Positions 1-10,630 of a DNA stretch of 64,000 bases are shown here, piece by piece. The stretch spans positions 1,178,001 through 1,242,000 of the forward strand of contig NZ_LT837803.1 in NCBI RefSeq assembly GCF_900174485.1, given 5' to 3'. Source of the DNA: Sterolibacterium denitrificans. Its GTDB lineage: Bacteria; Pseudomonadota; Gammaproteobacteria; Burkholderiales; Rhodocyclaceae. Below the pieces are notes generated by a model. It saw only the letters and a list, made by a program, of their open reading frames with translations. It was not told the origin of the DNA and did no database searches. Position 1 is the first letter of the stretch; each line of letters starts with the position of its first letter. Made by a program: the position numbers and the translations under genes.

Positions 1-778
1 CGATCGAACGTGGCAGCACGCTGGCATCGTCCTGGTCGTAGTAGCGCCGGCAGAGTTCGACGACGAGGCGGCCGGCCTTGAGAAACAGTTGCTTGCGGTC
101 GGCGTGGGTGGCCAGCAGCGAACCGTTGCCGGGCAGCGACAGCCCCAGCGCCTCGGTCAGACAGTTCATCGAGTTGGCGGTGAACATGCCCGAGCAGGAG
201 CCGCAGGTCGGACAGGCCGAGCGCTCGAAACTGGCGACGTCCTCATCGCTCACCGCATCGTCGGCGGCGTTGATCATGGCGTCGATGAGATCGATGGCGA
301 TGGTCTTACCCTGCCAGTTCACCTTGCCGGCCTCCATCGGCCCGCCGGAAACGAAAACGGTGGGAATGTTCAGGCGCATCGCGGCGATCAGCATGCCCGG
401 GGTGATCTTGTCGCAGTTGGAAATGCAGATCATGGCATCGGCGCAATGGGCATTGACCATGTATTCCACCGAGTCGGCGATCAGTTCGCGCGAAGGCAGC
501 GAATACAGCATGCCGGCATGGCCCATGGCGATGCCGTCGTCGATGGCGATGGTGTTGAATTCCTTGGCGATGGCGCCGGCCGCTTCGATCTCGCGCGCCA
601 CCAGTTGGCCCATGTCCTTCAGATGCACGTGGCCGGGGACGAACTGGGTGAAGGAATTCACCACGGCGATGATGGGTTTGCCGAAATCGCCTTCCTTGAC
701 GCCGGTGGCGCGCCACAGGGCGCGGGCGCCGGCCATGTTGCGGCCGTGGGTGGATGCGCGGGAACGGTATGCGGGCAT
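1..778 (-). CDS. ilvD: Dihydroxy-acid dehydratase, N-terminal part (cut by window edge)
   Basis: The reverse strand encodes the first about 259 residues of dihydroxy-acid dehydratase, the Fe-S enzyme that dehydrates 2,3-dihydroxy acids to 2-keto acids in valine, isoleucine and leucine synthesis. The protein begins [17 protein letters not shown] and carries [11 protein letters not shown], the [11 protein letters not shown] motif (Cys near 122) and a [15 protein letters not shown] motif (Cys near 195), where this family binds its cluster. The family is about 615 residues, so more than half lies beyond position 1. The ATG is preceded by GGAG in a good Shine-Dalgarno position. It diverges from lgt across a 94-bp gap. 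The visible part is intact. Confidence 0.95.
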   Translation of the reverse strand, partial: MPAYRSRASTHGRNMAGARALWRATGVKEGDFGKPIIAVVNSFTQFVPGHVHLKDMGQLVAREIEAAGAIAKEFNTIAIDDGIAMGHAGMLYSLPSRELIADSVEYMVNAHCADAMICISNCDKITPGMLIAAMRLNIPTVFVSGGPMEAGKVNWQGKTIAIDLIDAMINAADDAVSDEDVASFERSACPTCGSCSGMFTANSMNCLTEALGLSLPGNGSLLATHADRKQLFLKAGRLVVELCRRYYDQDDASVLPRSI

Positions 779-872
779 GACGATCTCCAGAAGGGGGAAA
801 CGGCAGCCTGCCATTCAGGCCGGCTGCCGCTCTAAGTTAGAATGGCGATTTTAGCGTACTCGGGTAGCGCCC

Positions 873-1658
873 ATGCTCGTCCATCCGCAGTTCGACCCCA
901 TCGCCATCCAGCTTGGACCGCTCGCCGTGCACTGGTATGGCCTGATGTATCTGGTGGCTTTCCTGTCCTTCCTGGCGCTGGGCACTTGGCGCGCGAATCA
1001 TCGGCCGGATCTGGGCATCTCCTCGCAGGATGTCGACGACATGCTGTTCTACGGCGTCTTCGGCGTGATCATCGGCGGCCGGCTGGGGGAAATCCTGTTC
1101 TACGAACCGGCTTACTATCTGGCGCATCCCGCCCAGGTCTTCGCCATCTGGCAAGGCGGCATGAGCTTTCACGGCGGCTTCATCGGCGTGATCGCGGCCA
1201 TGGCGCTGTTCGCCTGGCGCAAGCGGAAGCGCTTCCTGCAGGTCACCGATTTCATCGCGCCGCTCTCGGCCCTGGGCCTGGCCGCCGGGCGCATCGGCAA
1301 CTTCATCAACGGCGAACTGTGGGGCCGGGCGGCCGATCCTTCATTGCCCTGGGCGATGGTCTTTCCCAACGTCGACAACCTGCCGCGTCATCCCTCGCAG
1401 CTTTACCAGGCCGGCCTCGAAGGCATCCTGCTGTTCTGCATCATCTGGTGGTATGCCAGCAAGCCGCGCCGCGACGGCCAGCTCTCCGGCGCTTTCCTGC
1501 TGGGCTACGGCGTCATGCGTTCCATCGGCGAATTCTTCCGCGAGCCGGATGCTGGCATCTTCGGCCACAGCTATGTCGTCAGCATGGGTCAATGGCTGAG
1601 CGTGCCGATGATCCTGCTCGGCCTTTACTTCCTTTTGCGCAGGAGCAAAACAGCATGA
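873..1658 (+). CDS. lgt: Prolipoprotein diacylglyceryl transferase
   Basis: Inner-membrane enzyme that moves a diacylglyceryl group from phosphatidylglycerol to the lipobox cysteine of prolipoproteins, the first step of lipoprotein maturation. The 261-residue length is normal. The Lgt signature [13 protein letters not shown] is at 139-151, with the conserved Arg at 140, and the essential periplasmic-face His is in SFHGG (His100). Several hydrophobic membrane segments are obvious. The N-terminus [11 protein letters not shown] is typical of the family. The stop overlaps the next start as ATGA, so the two genes are translationally coupled. A weak promoter-like pair (TTCAGG, 18 bp, TAGAAT at 838) lies upstream. 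Substrates in this window would include BamE and the lipoprotein at 59091. Confidence 0.97.
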   Translation: MLVHPQFDPIAIQLGPLAVHWYGLMYLVAFLSFLALGTWRANHRPDLGISSQDVDDMLFYGVFGVIIGGRLGEILFYEPAYYLAHPAQVFAIWQGGMSFHGGFIGVIAAMALFAWRKRKRFLQVTDFIAPLSALGLAAGRIGNFINGELWGRAADPSLPWAMVFPNVDNLPRHPSQLYQAGLEGILLFCIIWWYASKPRRDGQLSGAFLLGYGVMRSIGEFFREPDAGIFGHSYVVSMGQWLSVPMILLGLYFLLRRSKTA

Positions 1659-2137
1659 GCAACACGCAACGCCCCTTCAGGATCCTCGGCATCCAGCAGA
1701 TCGCCGTCGGCGGCCCCTCCAAGGACCGCCTGCGCCGCCTGTGGGTGGACATGTTCGGCCTCACTGTGACCGGCAACTTCGTCAGCGAGAAGGAGAACGT
1801 GGACGAGGACATCACCGCCATGGGCAGCGGCCCGTTCAAGGTCGAGGTCGACCTGATGCAGCCGCTCGACCCGGCCAAAAAACCGGCCGTGCATGAGCCG
1901 CCGCTGAACCACGTCGGCCTGTGGGTGGACGATCTGCCGGTCGCCGTCGAATGGCTCACCGCGCAAGGCGTGCGCTTCGCGCCGGGCGGCATCCGCAAGG
2001 GCGCGGCCGGCTACGACATCACCTTCCTGCATCCGAAGGCCAACGAGCAGTTCCCGATTGCCGGCGAAGGCGTGCTGATCGAACTGGTGCAGGCACCGCC
2101 GGAAGTCATCGACGCTTTCGCCAGGCTGGCGGGCTGA
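1655..2137 (+). CDS. VOC-fold (glyoxalase/bleomycin-resistance superfamily) protein
   Basis: A 160-residue single vicinal-oxygen-chelate protein coupled to lgt by an ATGA overlap. It opens with [20 protein letters not shown] and contains the expected beta-alpha-beta-beta-beta halves: an N-terminal half with GIQQIAVGG followed by a helix, and a C-terminal half starting [18 protein letters not shown] with a later [10 protein letters not shown], where VOC enzymes place a metal-ligand Glu. Candidate ligands are His in LNHVGLW and Glu in LIELVQ; the N-terminal half has Gln in GIQQIA where glyoxalase I normally has His. This resembles lactoylglutathione-lyase-like proteins, but the substrate cannot be assigned. 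It could act in methylglyoxal detoxification or on another small metabolite. Confidence 0.85.
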   Translation: MSNTQRPFRILGIQQIAVGGPSKDRLRRLWVDMFGLTVTGNFVSEKENVDEDITAMGSGPFKVEVDLMQPLDPAKKPAVHEPPLNHVGLWVDDLPVAVEWLTAQGVRFAPGGIRKGAAGYDITFLHPKANEQFPIAGEGVLIELVQAPPEVIDAFARLAG

Positions 2138-2154
2138 AGAAATATCCCTTGATT

Positions 2155-2186
2155 CCTGCCGCAGTGTCCTGCGGGCGTGCGGCAGG
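2155..2186. terminator. Hairpin between convergent VOC gene and tex
   Basis: A perfect 9-bp inverted repeat, CCTGCCGCA (2155-2163) and TGCGGCAGG (2178-2186), fills the short gap between two convergent genes. Neither side has a strong T run, so it may work poorly as an intrinsic terminator. Its position suggests a bidirectional stop or RNA-protecting structure. Confidence 0.45.
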
Positions 2187-2197
2187 GGAGTCGAACA

Positions 2198-4498
2198 TCA
2201 GCGTTTGAGTCTGGCGAAAGCCGCGGCCATCGCGCCGGCTGGTTCCGCTTCACGCTGTTGCGCCCGCGCGGCGGGTTTGCTGCCACCCTTCATCGTTTCA
2301 CCTCCCGAGGCGGCCCCCTTCGGAGCGTCGGCCAGGCGCATGGTCAGGGCGATGCGTTGGCGCTTGACGTCGATTTCGAGCACCTTGACCTTCACCACGT
2401 CGCCGGCTTTGACGACGTCGTGCGGGTCCTTGACGTAGCGGTTGGCGAGCGCGGAGACGTGTACCAGGCCGTCCTGGTGCACGCCGATGTCGACGAAGGC
2501 GCCGAAGTTGGCCACATTCGTGACTACGCCTTCGAGCAGCATGCCGGGCTGCAGGTCCTTGATGTCCTCGACGCCGTCGCGGAAGGTCGCGCTCTTGAAC
2601 TCGGGGCGCGGGTCGCGGCCGGGTTTTTCGAGTTCCTTGAGGATGTCCTGCACCGTTGGTAATCCAAACTTCTCGTCGGTGTATTTGCGCGCGTCGAGTT
2701 TCTTCAGCAGCGCGATGTCGCCGATCACGTCGCGCACGCCCTTCCTGATGTCGGCAAGGATGCGCTCGACGACGGGGTAGGCCTCGGGGTGCACGCTCGA
2801 TGCGTCGAGCGGGTTTTCACTGCCGTTGATGCGCAGGAAGCCGGCCGCTTGCTCAAACGTTTTCTCGCCGAGACGCGGCACCTTCATCAGTGCGGCGCGG
2901 CTGGGGAAGGGGCCGTTGGCATCGCGGTAGGCGACGATACCGGCGGCGAGTCCGGTGTTGAGGCCGGAGATGCGCGTGAGCAGCGGCGCCGAGGCGGTAT
3001 TCACGTCGACGCCGACGGCGTTCACGCAGTCCTCGACGACGGCATCGAGCGCGCGCGCCAGATGCGTCTGCGAGACATCGTGCTGGTACTGGCCCACGCC
3101 GATGGACTTCGGATCGATCTTCACCAGTTCGGCCAGCGGGTCCTGCAAACGGCGCGCGATGGAGACGGCGCCGCGCAAGGATACGTCGAGGTCGGGGAAT
3201 TCCTTCGCCGCGAGTTCCGAGGCGGAATACACCGAGGCGCCGGCTTCGGAGACGACGATCTTGCTGATCTTCTGCTCGGGCAGCAGTTTGATGAGATCGC
3301 CGGCGAGCTTGTCGGTTTCGCGTGAGGCGGTGCCGTTGCCGATGCTGATGAGGTCGACGCGGTGCTTCTTCGCCAGTTGCGTCAGCGTATGCAGCGCGCC
3401 GTCCCAGTCGCGGCGCGGCTCGTGCGGGTAGACGGTGGCGGTGTCGAGCAGCTTTCCGGTGGCGTCGACGACGGCGACCTTGACGCCGGTGCGGATGCCG
3501 GGATCGAGGCCCATCGTCGCGCGCGGGCCGGCGGGTGCGGCGAGCAGCAGGTCGTGCAGGTTGCGCGCGAAGACGCGGATCGCTTCTTCCTCGGCGCGTT
3601 CGCGCAGGGCGTTCATCAGTTCGAGTTCGAGGTGCAGCGAGATTTTCACCATCCACGCCCAGCGCGCCGTTTCGAGCAGCCAGCGGTCGGCGGGGCGCTG
3701 CTCGTCGCGGATGCCGAAGCGCATGGCGACGCGGCGCTCGCAGGGGCTGGCCAGCGGCGGCTCCTGCAATTCCTCCGGCATTTTCAGCGCGAGGCGCAGC
3801 ACGTCCTCGTTGCGGCCACGGAACAGCGCCAGCGCGCGGTGCGAAGGGATTTCCCGGATCGCCTCGGAATAGTCGAAGTAATCGCGGAACTTGGCGCCGG
3901 CTTCCTCCTTGCCTGCGACGACGGCGGATACCACGATGCCCTCGTCACTCAGGCGCTCGCGCAGCTCGCCGAGGAGTTGCGCGTCCTCGGCGAAGCGCTC
4001 CATCAGGATCTGCCGCGCGCCGTCGAGCGCGGCTTTGACGTCGGGCACGCCTTTGTCGGCGTCGATGTACTTCGCCGCCTCGGCATCCGGCGAAAGCTGA
4101 GGGTCATCCAGCAGCGCGTCGGCGAGCGGCTCCAGGCCGGCCTCGCGAGCGATCTGCGCCTTGGTACGGCGCTTCTGCTTGTAGGGCAGGTAGAGGTCTT
4201 CGAGGCGCTGCTTGGTGTCGGCGTCGAGGATTTCGGCGTGCAGCTCGGGCGTCAGCTTGCCCTGCTCCTCGATGCTGTTGATGACGGCCACGCGCCGCTC
4301 TTCCAGTTCGCGCAGGTAGCCGAGGCGCTCTTCGAGCAGTCGCATCTGCGTGTCGTCGAGGCCGCCGGTGGCTTCCTTGCGGTAGCGCGAGATGAAGGGC
4401 ACCGTGGCGCCCTCGTCGAGCAACTCGACGGCGGCGGCGACTTGTTGGGGGCGGACGTTGAGTTCGGCGGCGAGGCGTTCGGGAATCGGGGGCAGCAT
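2198..4498 (-). CDS. tex: Tex-family RNA-binding transcription accessory protein
   Basis: A 766-residue protein matching Tex, a conserved nucleic-acid-binding factor that affects transcription elongation and gene expression. Domains in order: an N-terminal helical Tex region (about 1-190) with [17 protein letters not shown]; a YqgF/RNase-H-like domain starting [17 protein letters not shown] near residue 330; paired helix-hairpin-helix motifs ([15 protein letters not shown] and [14 protein letters not shown]); and a C-terminal S1 domain ([20 protein letters not shown], then HQDGLVHVS). The tail after S1 is basic and Ala-rich. The start [15 protein letters not shown] matches the family. The reading frame stays open far upstream on this strand, but that part is antisense read-through of the next gene. 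Confidence 0.96.
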   Translation of the reverse strand: MLPPIPERLAAELNVRPQQVAAAVELLDEGATVPFISRYRKEATGGLDDTQMRLLEERLGYLRELEERRVAVINSIEEQGKLTPELHAEILDADTKQRLEDLYLPYKQKRRTKAQIAREAGLEPLADALLDDPQLSPDAEAAKYIDADKGVPDVKAALDGARQILMERFAEDAQLLGELRERLSDEGIVVSAVVAGKEEAGAKFRDYFDYSEAIREIPSHRALALFRGRNEDVLRLALKMPEELQEPPLASPCERRVAMRFGIRDEQRPADRWLLETARWAWMVKISLHLELELMNALRERAEEEAIRVFARNLHDLLLAAPAGPRATMGLDPGIRTGVKVAVVDATGKLLDTATVYPHEPRRDWDGALHTLTQLAKKHRVDLISIGNGTASRETDKLAGDLIKLLPEQKISKIVVSEAGASVYSASELAAKEFPDLDVSLRGAVSIARRLQDPLAELVKIDPKSIGVGQYQHDVSQTHLARALDAVVEDCVNAVGVDVNTASAPLLTRISGLNTGLAAGIVAYRDANGPFPSRAALMKVPRLGEKTFEQAAGFLRINGSENPLDASSVHPEAYPVVERILADIRKGVRDVIGDIALLKKLDARKYTDEKFGLPTVQDILKELEKPGRDPRPEFKSATFRDGVEDIKDLQPGMLLEGVVTNVANFGAFVDIGVHQDGLVHVSALANRYVKDPHDVVKAGDVVKVKVLEIDVKRQRIALTMRLADAPKGAASGGETMKGGSKPAARAQQREAEPAGAMAAAFARLKR

Positions 4499-4563
4499 GT
4501 GAGCGCTATTCCTGCAGTTGTGCAAACAAAGGGCGGGGACATTACCGGAGTGGGTGGCGAAGA

Positions 4564-5466
4564 TCAAGGCGATGGGTCGTTGCCATGATCGCTGTATCCG
4601 CTCAGCCGCTCCAGCAGCTTGAGCACGGCGATCGAGTCTTCCTCGCCGCCGCCGCTGCCAACCAGCGCGTTGAATAGCTGCGTCGTCGCTGCCGCGCCAG
4701 GCAGCGTGAGGCCCAGGCGCTGCGCTTCTGCCATGACGATGCGCAAGTCCTTCTGGTGCATCCAGGCCTTGAAGCCGGGGCGGAAATTGCGTTCCAGCAT
4801 GCGCTGGCCATGCGCGTCGAGGATGCGGCTGGCGGCGAAGCCGCCGAGCAGCGCCTCGCGCACCCGTGCCGGATCGACGCCGCTGGCGCGGGCGAAGTTG
4901 AAGGCTTCGGCAACCGCCGCGATGCCCATCGCCGTGAGTATCTGGTTGCAGGCCTTGGCCACCTGCCCCGCGCCCGTCGGGCCGATGTGGGTGATGGTTT
5001 GCCCCAGGCATTCGAGCAGCGGGCGGGCGCGCTCGAACACGGTTTGCTTGCCGCCGACCATGATGGTCAGCGTCGCGTCGATGGCGCCGGTTTCGCCGCC
5101 GGAGACCGGGGCGTCGAGGAATTCGATGCCGCGTTCCTCCAGGCGCCGGCCGATGTCGCGCGCCGCCGCCGGGGCGATGGTGCTCATGTCGATGACGATC
5201 AGGCCGGGTCGCGCGCCTTCGGCGAGGCCGCGCGCTCCGAGCGTCACCTGCTCGACATCCGGCGCGTCGGCCACCACGGTGAAGACGAGATCGGCATACC
5301 TTGCGACGTCGGCCGCGCTGCCGTGCAGCCTCACGCCTGCCCGGTCGCGCCAGGCTTCGAGCGTTTCGGGGCGGCGCGCCCACAGGTGCAGCGCATGGCC
5401 CGCCGCCAGCAGATGCCCGGCCATCGGGCGTCCCATCAAACCGAGACCGATGAATCCGATTTCCAT
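4564..5466 (-). CDS. NAD(P)-dependent beta-hydroxyacid dehydrogenase (tartronate-semialdehyde reductase type)
   Basis: A 300-residue member of the 3-hydroxyisobutyrate/6-phosphogluconate dehydrogenase family. The Rossmann motif [16 protein letters not shown] is at residues 4-19, the substrate-binding motif DAPVSGG is near 121, and the catalytic-Lys motif [11 protein letters not shown] is near 170. Length and motifs best fit 2-hydroxy-3-oxopropionate (tartronate semialdehyde) reductase, GarR/GlxR, which makes D-glycerate. 3-Hydroxyisobutyrate dehydrogenase or a succinic-semialdehyde reductase remain possible because no glyoxylate carboligase or hydroxypyruvate isomerase gene lies nearby. It sits 65 bp upstream of tex on the same strand and diverges from purL. 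Confidence 0.88.
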   Translation of the reverse strand: MEIGFIGLGLMGRPMAGHLLAAGHALHLWARRPETLEAWRDRAGVRLHGSAADVARYADLVFTVVADAPDVEQVTLGARGLAEGARPGLIVIDMSTIAPAAARDIGRRLEERGIEFLDAPVSGGETGAIDATLTIMVGGKQTVFERARPLLECLGQTITHIGPTGAGQVAKACNQILTAMGIAAVAEAFNFARASGVDPARVREALLGGFAASRILDAHGQRMLERNFRPGFKAWMHQKDLRIVMAEAQRLGLTLPGAAATTQLFNALVGSGGGEEDSIAVLKLLERLSGYSDHGNDPSP

Positions 5467-5580
5467 GACCGCTCCTGCAGAAAATTCAGGGAGGGCGACT
5501 ATGGCATGAAATGGCCGCAGACATGGCCGCGGGATCGTCCGGCGGGCGTTTTCGTCCTGTCTGGCGGCAGGGGCGGCGGG

Positions 5581-5586
5581 TATAAT
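5581..5586 (+). promoter_or_regulatory. Candidate -10 box upstream of purL
   Basis: A consensus TATAAT lies 52 bp before the purL start. No convincing -35 hexamer is present at 16-18 bp upstream, where TGTCTG occupies the 17-bp spacing. The element is supported mainly by the exact -10 match and its placement before a monocistronic gene. Confidence 0.45.
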
Positions 5587-5637
5587 CTCGCCTTTGCGCA
5601 AACGCGCTCTTTGTCTCTCCTTTTGCCTCTCATAGCC

Positions 5638-8600
5638 ATGCCCGACATCCTCAAGCTGCGCGGTGCCGCCGCCTTCACTGCCAGTCGCCTGGCGCGTTTG
5701 ACCGAGCAGTTGCAGGGCGCTGTCGGCAGCCTCGGGCGGTTGAGCGCCGAACACTGGTATTTCGTCGAGCTGGCAGCGCCCTTGAGCGCGGCCGAGATCG
5801 AGCGTCTGGGGCAGTTGCTGGGTGCGCCGGCGCGCTCCGATGCCCTGCCTGCCGGCCAGTTGCTGCTGGTCACGCCGCGTCTGGGGACGATTTCGCCGTG
5901 GTCGAGCAAGGCCACGGACATCGCGCGGCAGTGTGGTTTCGCCCAGGTCAGGCGCATCGAGCGCGGTACGGCGTTTCATGCGGACGTGCCGGCCAGCCAG
6001 CGCGCGGCCCTGCTGCCCTTGCTGCATGACCGCATGACCGAATCGGTGCTGGCGCAGTTCGACGAGGCCGAGGCGCTGTTCCGCCAACTGCCGCCGCAGC
6101 CGCTGACCACGGTGGCGCTGCTCGATCGGGGCCGGCAGGCGCTGGTGGCGGCGAATGCCGAGCTGGGCCTGGCGCTGTCCGAAGACGAGATCGACTATCT
6201 GGCGGAAAACTTCACGCGCCTGGGCCGCAATCCCACCGACGTCGAGCTGATGATGTTCGCCCAGGCGAATTCCGAGCATTGCCGCCACAAGATTTTCAAT
6301 GCTTCCTGGGTGATCGATGGCGAGCAGCGCGAGGAGACGCTGTTCGGCATGATCCGCGAGACGCACAAGGCGCATCCACAGGGCACGGTGGTGGCTTATT
6401 CGGATAATGCGGCGATCATCGAAGGGGCGCGGATCGCGCGCTTCTATCCGGATGCGGATGCGAATGCCGGCGGCGAGTATCGCTATCACGATGAATTGAC
6501 CCACATCCTCGCCAAGGTCGAGACGCACAATCATCCGACGGCGATCTCGCCTTTTCCGGGGGCCGCGACCGGCTCGGGTGGCGAGATCCGCGACGAGGGC
6601 GCGACCGGGCGCGGCTCCAGGCCCAAGGCCGGCCTGTGCGGCTTCTCGGTCTCGAACCTGCGCATCCCGGGTTTTGAGCAGCCGTGGGAAGTGCCTTACG
6701 GCAAGCCCGAGCGCATCGCTTCCGCGCTGGACATCATGGTCGAGGGACCGATCGGTGCGGCGGCGTTCAACAACGAATTCGGCCGACCCAATCTGACCGG
6801 CTACTTCCGCACCTACGAGCAGGCATTCAACGGCGAGGTGCGCGGCTATCACAAGCCGATCATGATCGCCGGCGGGCTGGGCAACATCCAGGCCGAACAA
6901 TCCTTCAAGATTCAATTTCCGGCCGGCTCGCTGCTGATCCAGCTCGGCGGGCCGGGCATGCTGATCGGCCTGGGCGGCGGCGCGGCTTCGTCGATGACCA
7001 CCGGCGCCAATACCGCCGATCTCGATTTCGCTTCGGTGCAGCGCGGCAATCCGGAAATCCAGCGCCGCGCCCAGGAGGTCATCGACCGCTGCTGGCAGCA
7101 GGGCAGGGACAATCCCATCCTGGCGATTCACGACGTCGGCGCCGGCGGCATTTCCAACGCCATGCCGGAGCTGGCCAACGATGCCGGCTGCGGCGCGCGT
7201 TTCGAGTTGCGTGCCATTCCCACCGAAGAATCCGCCATGTCGCCGCGCGAGATCTGGTCGAACGAAGCCCAGGAGCGCTACGTGCTGGCCATCGCGCCCG
7301 AGCGTCTGGCGGCGTTCGATGCCATCTGTGTGCGCGAGCGTTGTCCCTTTGCCGTGATTGGCCGCGCCACGGGTGAGCGCCGGTTGGTGGTGCATGACGA
7401 ACATTTCGGCAATGATGCGGTGGACATGCCGATGGAGGTGCTGCTCGGCAAGCCGCCGCGCATGCTGCGCGATGTACGGCGCGGCAGCGTCACGGCGCCG
7501 GACTTCGTGCTCGACGAGGTCGACGTCACCGAGGCGGCCTTGCGCGTGCTGCGTCTGCCGACGGTGGCTGCCAAGAATTTCCTCATCACCATTGGTGATC
7601 GCAGTGTCGGCGGCATGACCGCGCGCGATCAGATGGTCGGTCCCTGGCAGGTGCCGGTGGCCGACTGCGCGGTGACCGCGCTGGGTTTCGAGACCACGCT
7701 GGGCGAGGCCATGGCCATGGGCGAGCGCAGCCCGCTGGCGCTGCTCGATGCGCCGGCCTCGGGGCGCATGGCGGTGGCCGAGGCCATCACCAACATCGCG
7801 GCGGCGGCCATCGCCGGTCTCGGCAGCATCAAGCTGTCGGCCAACTGGATGGCGGCGGCCGGCCATGGCGGCGAGGATGCGGCGCTGTTCGACACGGTGC
7901 GGGCCGTGGCGCTGGATTTTTGCCGCGGCCTCGATCTGTCCATTCCGGTGGGCAAGGATTCGCTGTCGATGAAGACGACCTGGCAGGACGGGACGGACGG
8001 CAAGCAGGTGGTTGCCCCGCTGTCGCTGATCGTTACCGCCTTCGCGCCCTGCCTGGACGTGCGCCGCACCCTGACGCCGCAGTTGCGCACGGATGCCGGG
8101 GAGACCGAGCTGCTGCTGATCGACCTGGGTGCCGGCCAGAACCGCCTGGGCGGCTCGGCGCTGGCCCAGGTGCATGGCGTCACCGGCAATCAGGTGCCCG
8201 ATGCCGATCCCGAATTGCTGCGGGCTTTCTTCGCCGCCATCCAGCAGTTGTCGCAGGCCGGCTTGCTGCTGGCCTATCACGACCGTTCCGACGGCGGCCT
8301 GTTCGCCACGGTTTGCGAAATGGCCTTTGCTGCGCACGTCGGCGTTTCGTTGAATCTCGACGGCCTGTGCTACGACCCGCGGATGAACGACGTCGACGGC
8401 ATGGAACGGGCGCCGGACGTGCTCGAAGGGCGTCTGTTCGACCGTGTGCTGGCCGCGCTCTTCAGCGAGGAGCTGGGCGCGGTGCTGCAGATCCGCCGCA
8501 GCGCGCGCAGTCAGGTGATGGAAGTGCTGCGCGCGGCCGGTCTGGGCTGCGTATCGCATCTGATCGGCGACTTGAACGATGGCGATGAAATCCGCGTCTG

Positions 8601-9582
8601 GCGCAATGCGCGCAAGGTGTTGAGCCTGCCGCGCGTCGCGCTGCAGCGCGCCTGGTCCGAGACCAGTTACCGGATCGCCCGCCTGCGCGACGATCCGGCC
8701 TGCGCCCAGGAGGAATTCGACACGCTGCTGGATGCGGACGATCCGGGGCTGTCGGCCGAGTTGAGCTTTTCACCCGTTGCGCCGCACGTCGCGGAGAGCG
8801 CCAAGGCCCGGCCGAAGATCGCCATCCTGCGCGAGCAGGGCGTCAACGGCCACGTCGAAATGGCGGCGGCCTTCGCCCGCGCCGGGTTTGCCGCCCATGA
8901 CGTGCATATGAGCGACTTGCAAAGCGGACGACTGAGCCTGGCCGATTTCCAGGGCTTTGCCGCCTGCGGCGGATTTTCCTATGGCGACGTGCTCGGCGCC
9001 GGCCAGGGCTGGGCCAAGTCCATCCTGTTCAACGGCCGCCTGCATGACGAATTCGCCGCCTTCTTCGCGCGTCCGGACAGTTTTGCCCTGGGGGTGTGCA
9101 ATGGCTGCCAGATGATGAGTCATCTCGGCGCGATCATTCCCGGCGCGGCGCACTGGCCGAGCTTCCAGCGCAATCGTAGCGAGCAGTTCGAGGCGCGTCT
9201 GGTGCAAGTCGAGATTCCGGATTCGAATTCGATCTTCTTCCAGGGCATGGCCGGCAGCCGTCTGCCGGTGATCGTCTCGCACGGCGAAGGCCGCGCCGAA
9301 TTTGCCGCCGGCCGCGATCCCGCGCAGGCCATCGTGGCGCTGCGCTATGTCGACCATCGCGGCCGCGTGGCCACGAGCTATCCATACAATCCGAACGGTT
9401 CGCCCGACGGCCTGGCCGGCGTCACCACGGCGGATGGCCGCTTCAGCATCATGATGCCGCACCCCGAGCGCACTTTCCGCAATGTCCAGCTTTCCTGGCA
9501 TCCACAGGCGTGGGATGCGCTCTGGGGCGACGATTCGCCGTGGCTCACGATGTTCCGCAACGCCCGGCGCTGGCTGGATTGA
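5638..9582 (+). CDS. purL: Phosphoribosylformylglycinamidine synthase (large, fused form)
   Basis: This 1314-residue protein is the fused FGAR amidotransferase of purine synthesis: FGAR + ATP + glutamine gives FGAM. The N-terminal PurS-like region is followed by two AIRS-type ATP-binding halves (for example [20 protein letters not shown] and [20 protein letters not shown]). The C-terminal glutaminase domain starts [20 protein letters not shown]. The class-I triad is visible: Cys1154 in GVCNGCQMM, with His1275 and Glu1277 in MMPHPERTF. Length matches the gamma/betaproteobacterial single-chain form, so no separate purS or purQ is needed. The start [13 protein letters not shown] was chosen because the open frame further upstream overlaps the divergent dehydrogenase and has no family similarity. 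Confidence 0.98.
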   Translation: MPDILKLRGAAAFTASRLARLTEQLQGAVGSLGRLSAEHWYFVELAAPLSAAEIERLGQLLGAPARSDALPAGQLLLVTPRLGTISPWSSKATDIARQCGFAQVRRIERGTAFHADVPASQRAALLPLLHDRMTESVLAQFDEAEALFRQLPPQPLTTVALLDRGRQALVAANAELGLALSEDEIDYLAENFTRLGRNPTDVELMMFAQANSEHCRHKIFNASWVIDGEQREETLFGMIRETHKAHPQGTVVAYSDNAAIIEGARIARFYPDADANAGGEYRYHDELTHILAKVETHNHPTAISPFPGAATGSGGEIRDEGATGRGSRPKAGLCGFSVSNLRIPGFEQPWEVPYGKPERIASALDIMVEGPIGAAAFNNEFGRPNLTGYFRTYEQAFNGEVRGYHKPIMIAGGLGNIQAEQSFKIQFPAGSLLIQLGGPGMLIGLGGGAASSMTTGANTADLDFASVQRGNPEIQRRAQEVIDRCWQQGRDNPILAIHDVGAGGISNAMPELANDAGCGARFELRAIPTEESAMSPREIWSNEAQERYVLAIAPERLAAFDAICVRERCPFAVIGRATGERRLVVHDEHFGNDAVDMPMEVLLGKPPRMLRDVRRGSVTAPDFVLDEVDVTEAALRVLRLPTVAAKNFLITIGDRSVGGMTARDQMVGPWQVPVADCAVTALGFETTLGEAMAMGERSPLALLDAPASGRMAVAEAITNIAAAAIAGLGSIKLSANWMAAAGHGGEDAALFDTVRAVALDFCRGLDLSIPVGKDSLSMKTTWQDGTDGKQVVAPLSLIVTAFAPCLDVRRTLTPQLRTDAGETELLLIDLGAGQNRLGGSALAQVHGVTGNQVPDADPELLRAFFAAIQQLSQAGLLLAYHDRSDGGLFATVCEMAFAAHVGVSLNLDGLCYDPRMNDVDGMERAPDVLEGRLFDRVLAALFSEELGAVLQIRRSARSQVMEVLRAAGLGCVSHLIGDLNDGDEIRVWRNARKVLSLPRVALQRAWSETSYRIARLRDDPACAQEEFDTLLDADDPGLSAELSFSPVAPHVAESAKARPKIAILREQGVNGHVEMAAAFARAGFAAHDVHMSDLQSGRLSLADFQGFAACGGFSYGDVLGAGQGWAKSILFNGRLHDEFAAFFARPDSFALGVCNGCQMMSHLGAIIPGAAHWPSFQRNRSEQFEARLVQVEIPDSNSIFFQGMAGSRLPVIVSHGEGRAEFAAGRDPAQAIVALRYVDHRGRVATSYPYNPNGSPDGLAGVTTADGRFSIMMPHPERTFRNVQLSWHPQAWDALWGDDSPWLTMFRNARRWLD

Positions 9583-9679
9583 ACGACTGCCGGCAGGGTA
9601 TGCGGCGGGTGGTGGCCGTGCGACGGAAGCGACGGAATCCCGATGAATCGGCGGCTTGAGCATGGATGAGGTGTGAGGC

Positions 9680-10630
9680 ATGGGTTTGCGCCGGCTTTCT
9701 GCGAGTGAAATCGGTCAGACCGGCTGGGTGCCTGGGGACTCATCCTCGAAATTCCGTTTCTCGCTGGTAATCGCGACGCTCCAGGATGATGGCGAGCTGG
9801 AGTGCTGTCTTGCCAGCATGCCCGCGCCGGCGGATGGGCCGGACTTCGAAGTCGTCGTGGTCGACCAGAACGGGGACGGGCGTCTGGATGACGTCGTGCG
9901 CCGTCATGCGGAAAACCTCGAGATCGTGCATGTGCGGGTGGATTTCCGCGGCCTGAACCGGGCGCGCAATGTGGGCGCGCGCGTGGCGCGGGGCGAATGG
10001 CTGGGGTTTCCCGATGACGATTGCCAGTTGTTTCCGGATACCCTGCTGGCGCTGGAGCGATTGATCGCCGATCCCACGGTCGGCGTCGCGACGGGCAGGA
10101 CGGTCGATACATCGGGCGCATCGAGCGTGTTGCGCTGGCGGCGCCAGTCTTGCGACTTCGGCCGCTGGACGATGTTCGGCTGCCTGACGGAGGCGGTGTT
10201 CTTCGTGCAGCGTTCGGTTTTCATGCGTGCCGGAGGATTCGACGAGCGCTTCGGGCCGGGCGCGGCGTTTCCCGCTGCCGAGGGCATCGAGTTGATGGAT
10301 CGGCTTTTCGCTCTCATGGAAAATCGCCGCGCCTGCTACGACCCGGCGATACGCATGAGGCATCCGCAGAAAGTTCCGCCCTGGAACCGCTGGGCTGCCG
10401 CCAGGTTTCACGCCTATGCGATCGGCGCGGGCGCCGTGGTGGCCAAGCGTCCTTCTCCTCATCTGATCTACTGGGGAGCGCGCATCGTTGCCGGCGCGCT
10501 GGCGCGGGCGCTGTTTTCCCGCGGCTGGAAGCGGGCCGCGTATGCCGCCCGGGCGCGCGGCTTCTTCACCGGCCTGTTGCGCGGCACGCGCGTCTTTTAC
10601 TTCGCGGAATGGCGGAATTGCGCGCGCTGA
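9680..10630 (+). CDS. Family 2-type glycosyltransferase (GT-A fold)
   Basis: A 316-residue GT-A glycosyltransferase opening the four-gene glycosyltransferase cluster. After a 25-residue leader, FSLVIATLQDDGELECCLAS starts the nucleotide-sugar-binding fold. FEVVVVDQNGDGR follows, then the metal-binding acidic motif PDDDC (Asp112-114). The C-terminal half contains a basic amphipathic stretch near 255-300, and the tail may associate with the membrane. It probably transfers a sugar to a lipid-linked or surface glycan; donor and acceptor cannot be read from sequence. Its 3' end overlaps the next gene by 22 bp. The gap to purL is 97 bp with no clear promoter, so the transcription start is unknown. 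Confidence 0.85.
   Translation: MGLRRLSASEIGQTGWVPGDSSSKFRFSLVIATLQDDGELECCLASMPAPADGPDFEVVVVDQNGDGRLDDVVRRHAENLEIVHVRVDFRGLNRARNVGARVARGEWLGFPDDDCQLFPDTLLALERLIADPTVGVATGRTVDTSGASSVLRWRRQSCDFGRWTMFGCLTEAVFFVQRSVFMRAGGFDERFGPGAAFPAAEGIELMDRLFALMENRRACYDPAIRMRHPQKVPPWNRWAAARFHAYAIGAGAVVAKRPSPHLIYWGARIVAGALARALFSRGWKRAAYAARARGFFTGLLRGTRVFYFAEWRNCAR

Noticed and set aside
5467-8559. Very long open frame on the minus strand antisense to purL, joining in frame to the dehydrogenase gene
   Set aside because: It follows from high GC at third positions; no domain or family match outside the dehydrogenase, and the purL frame is fully supported.
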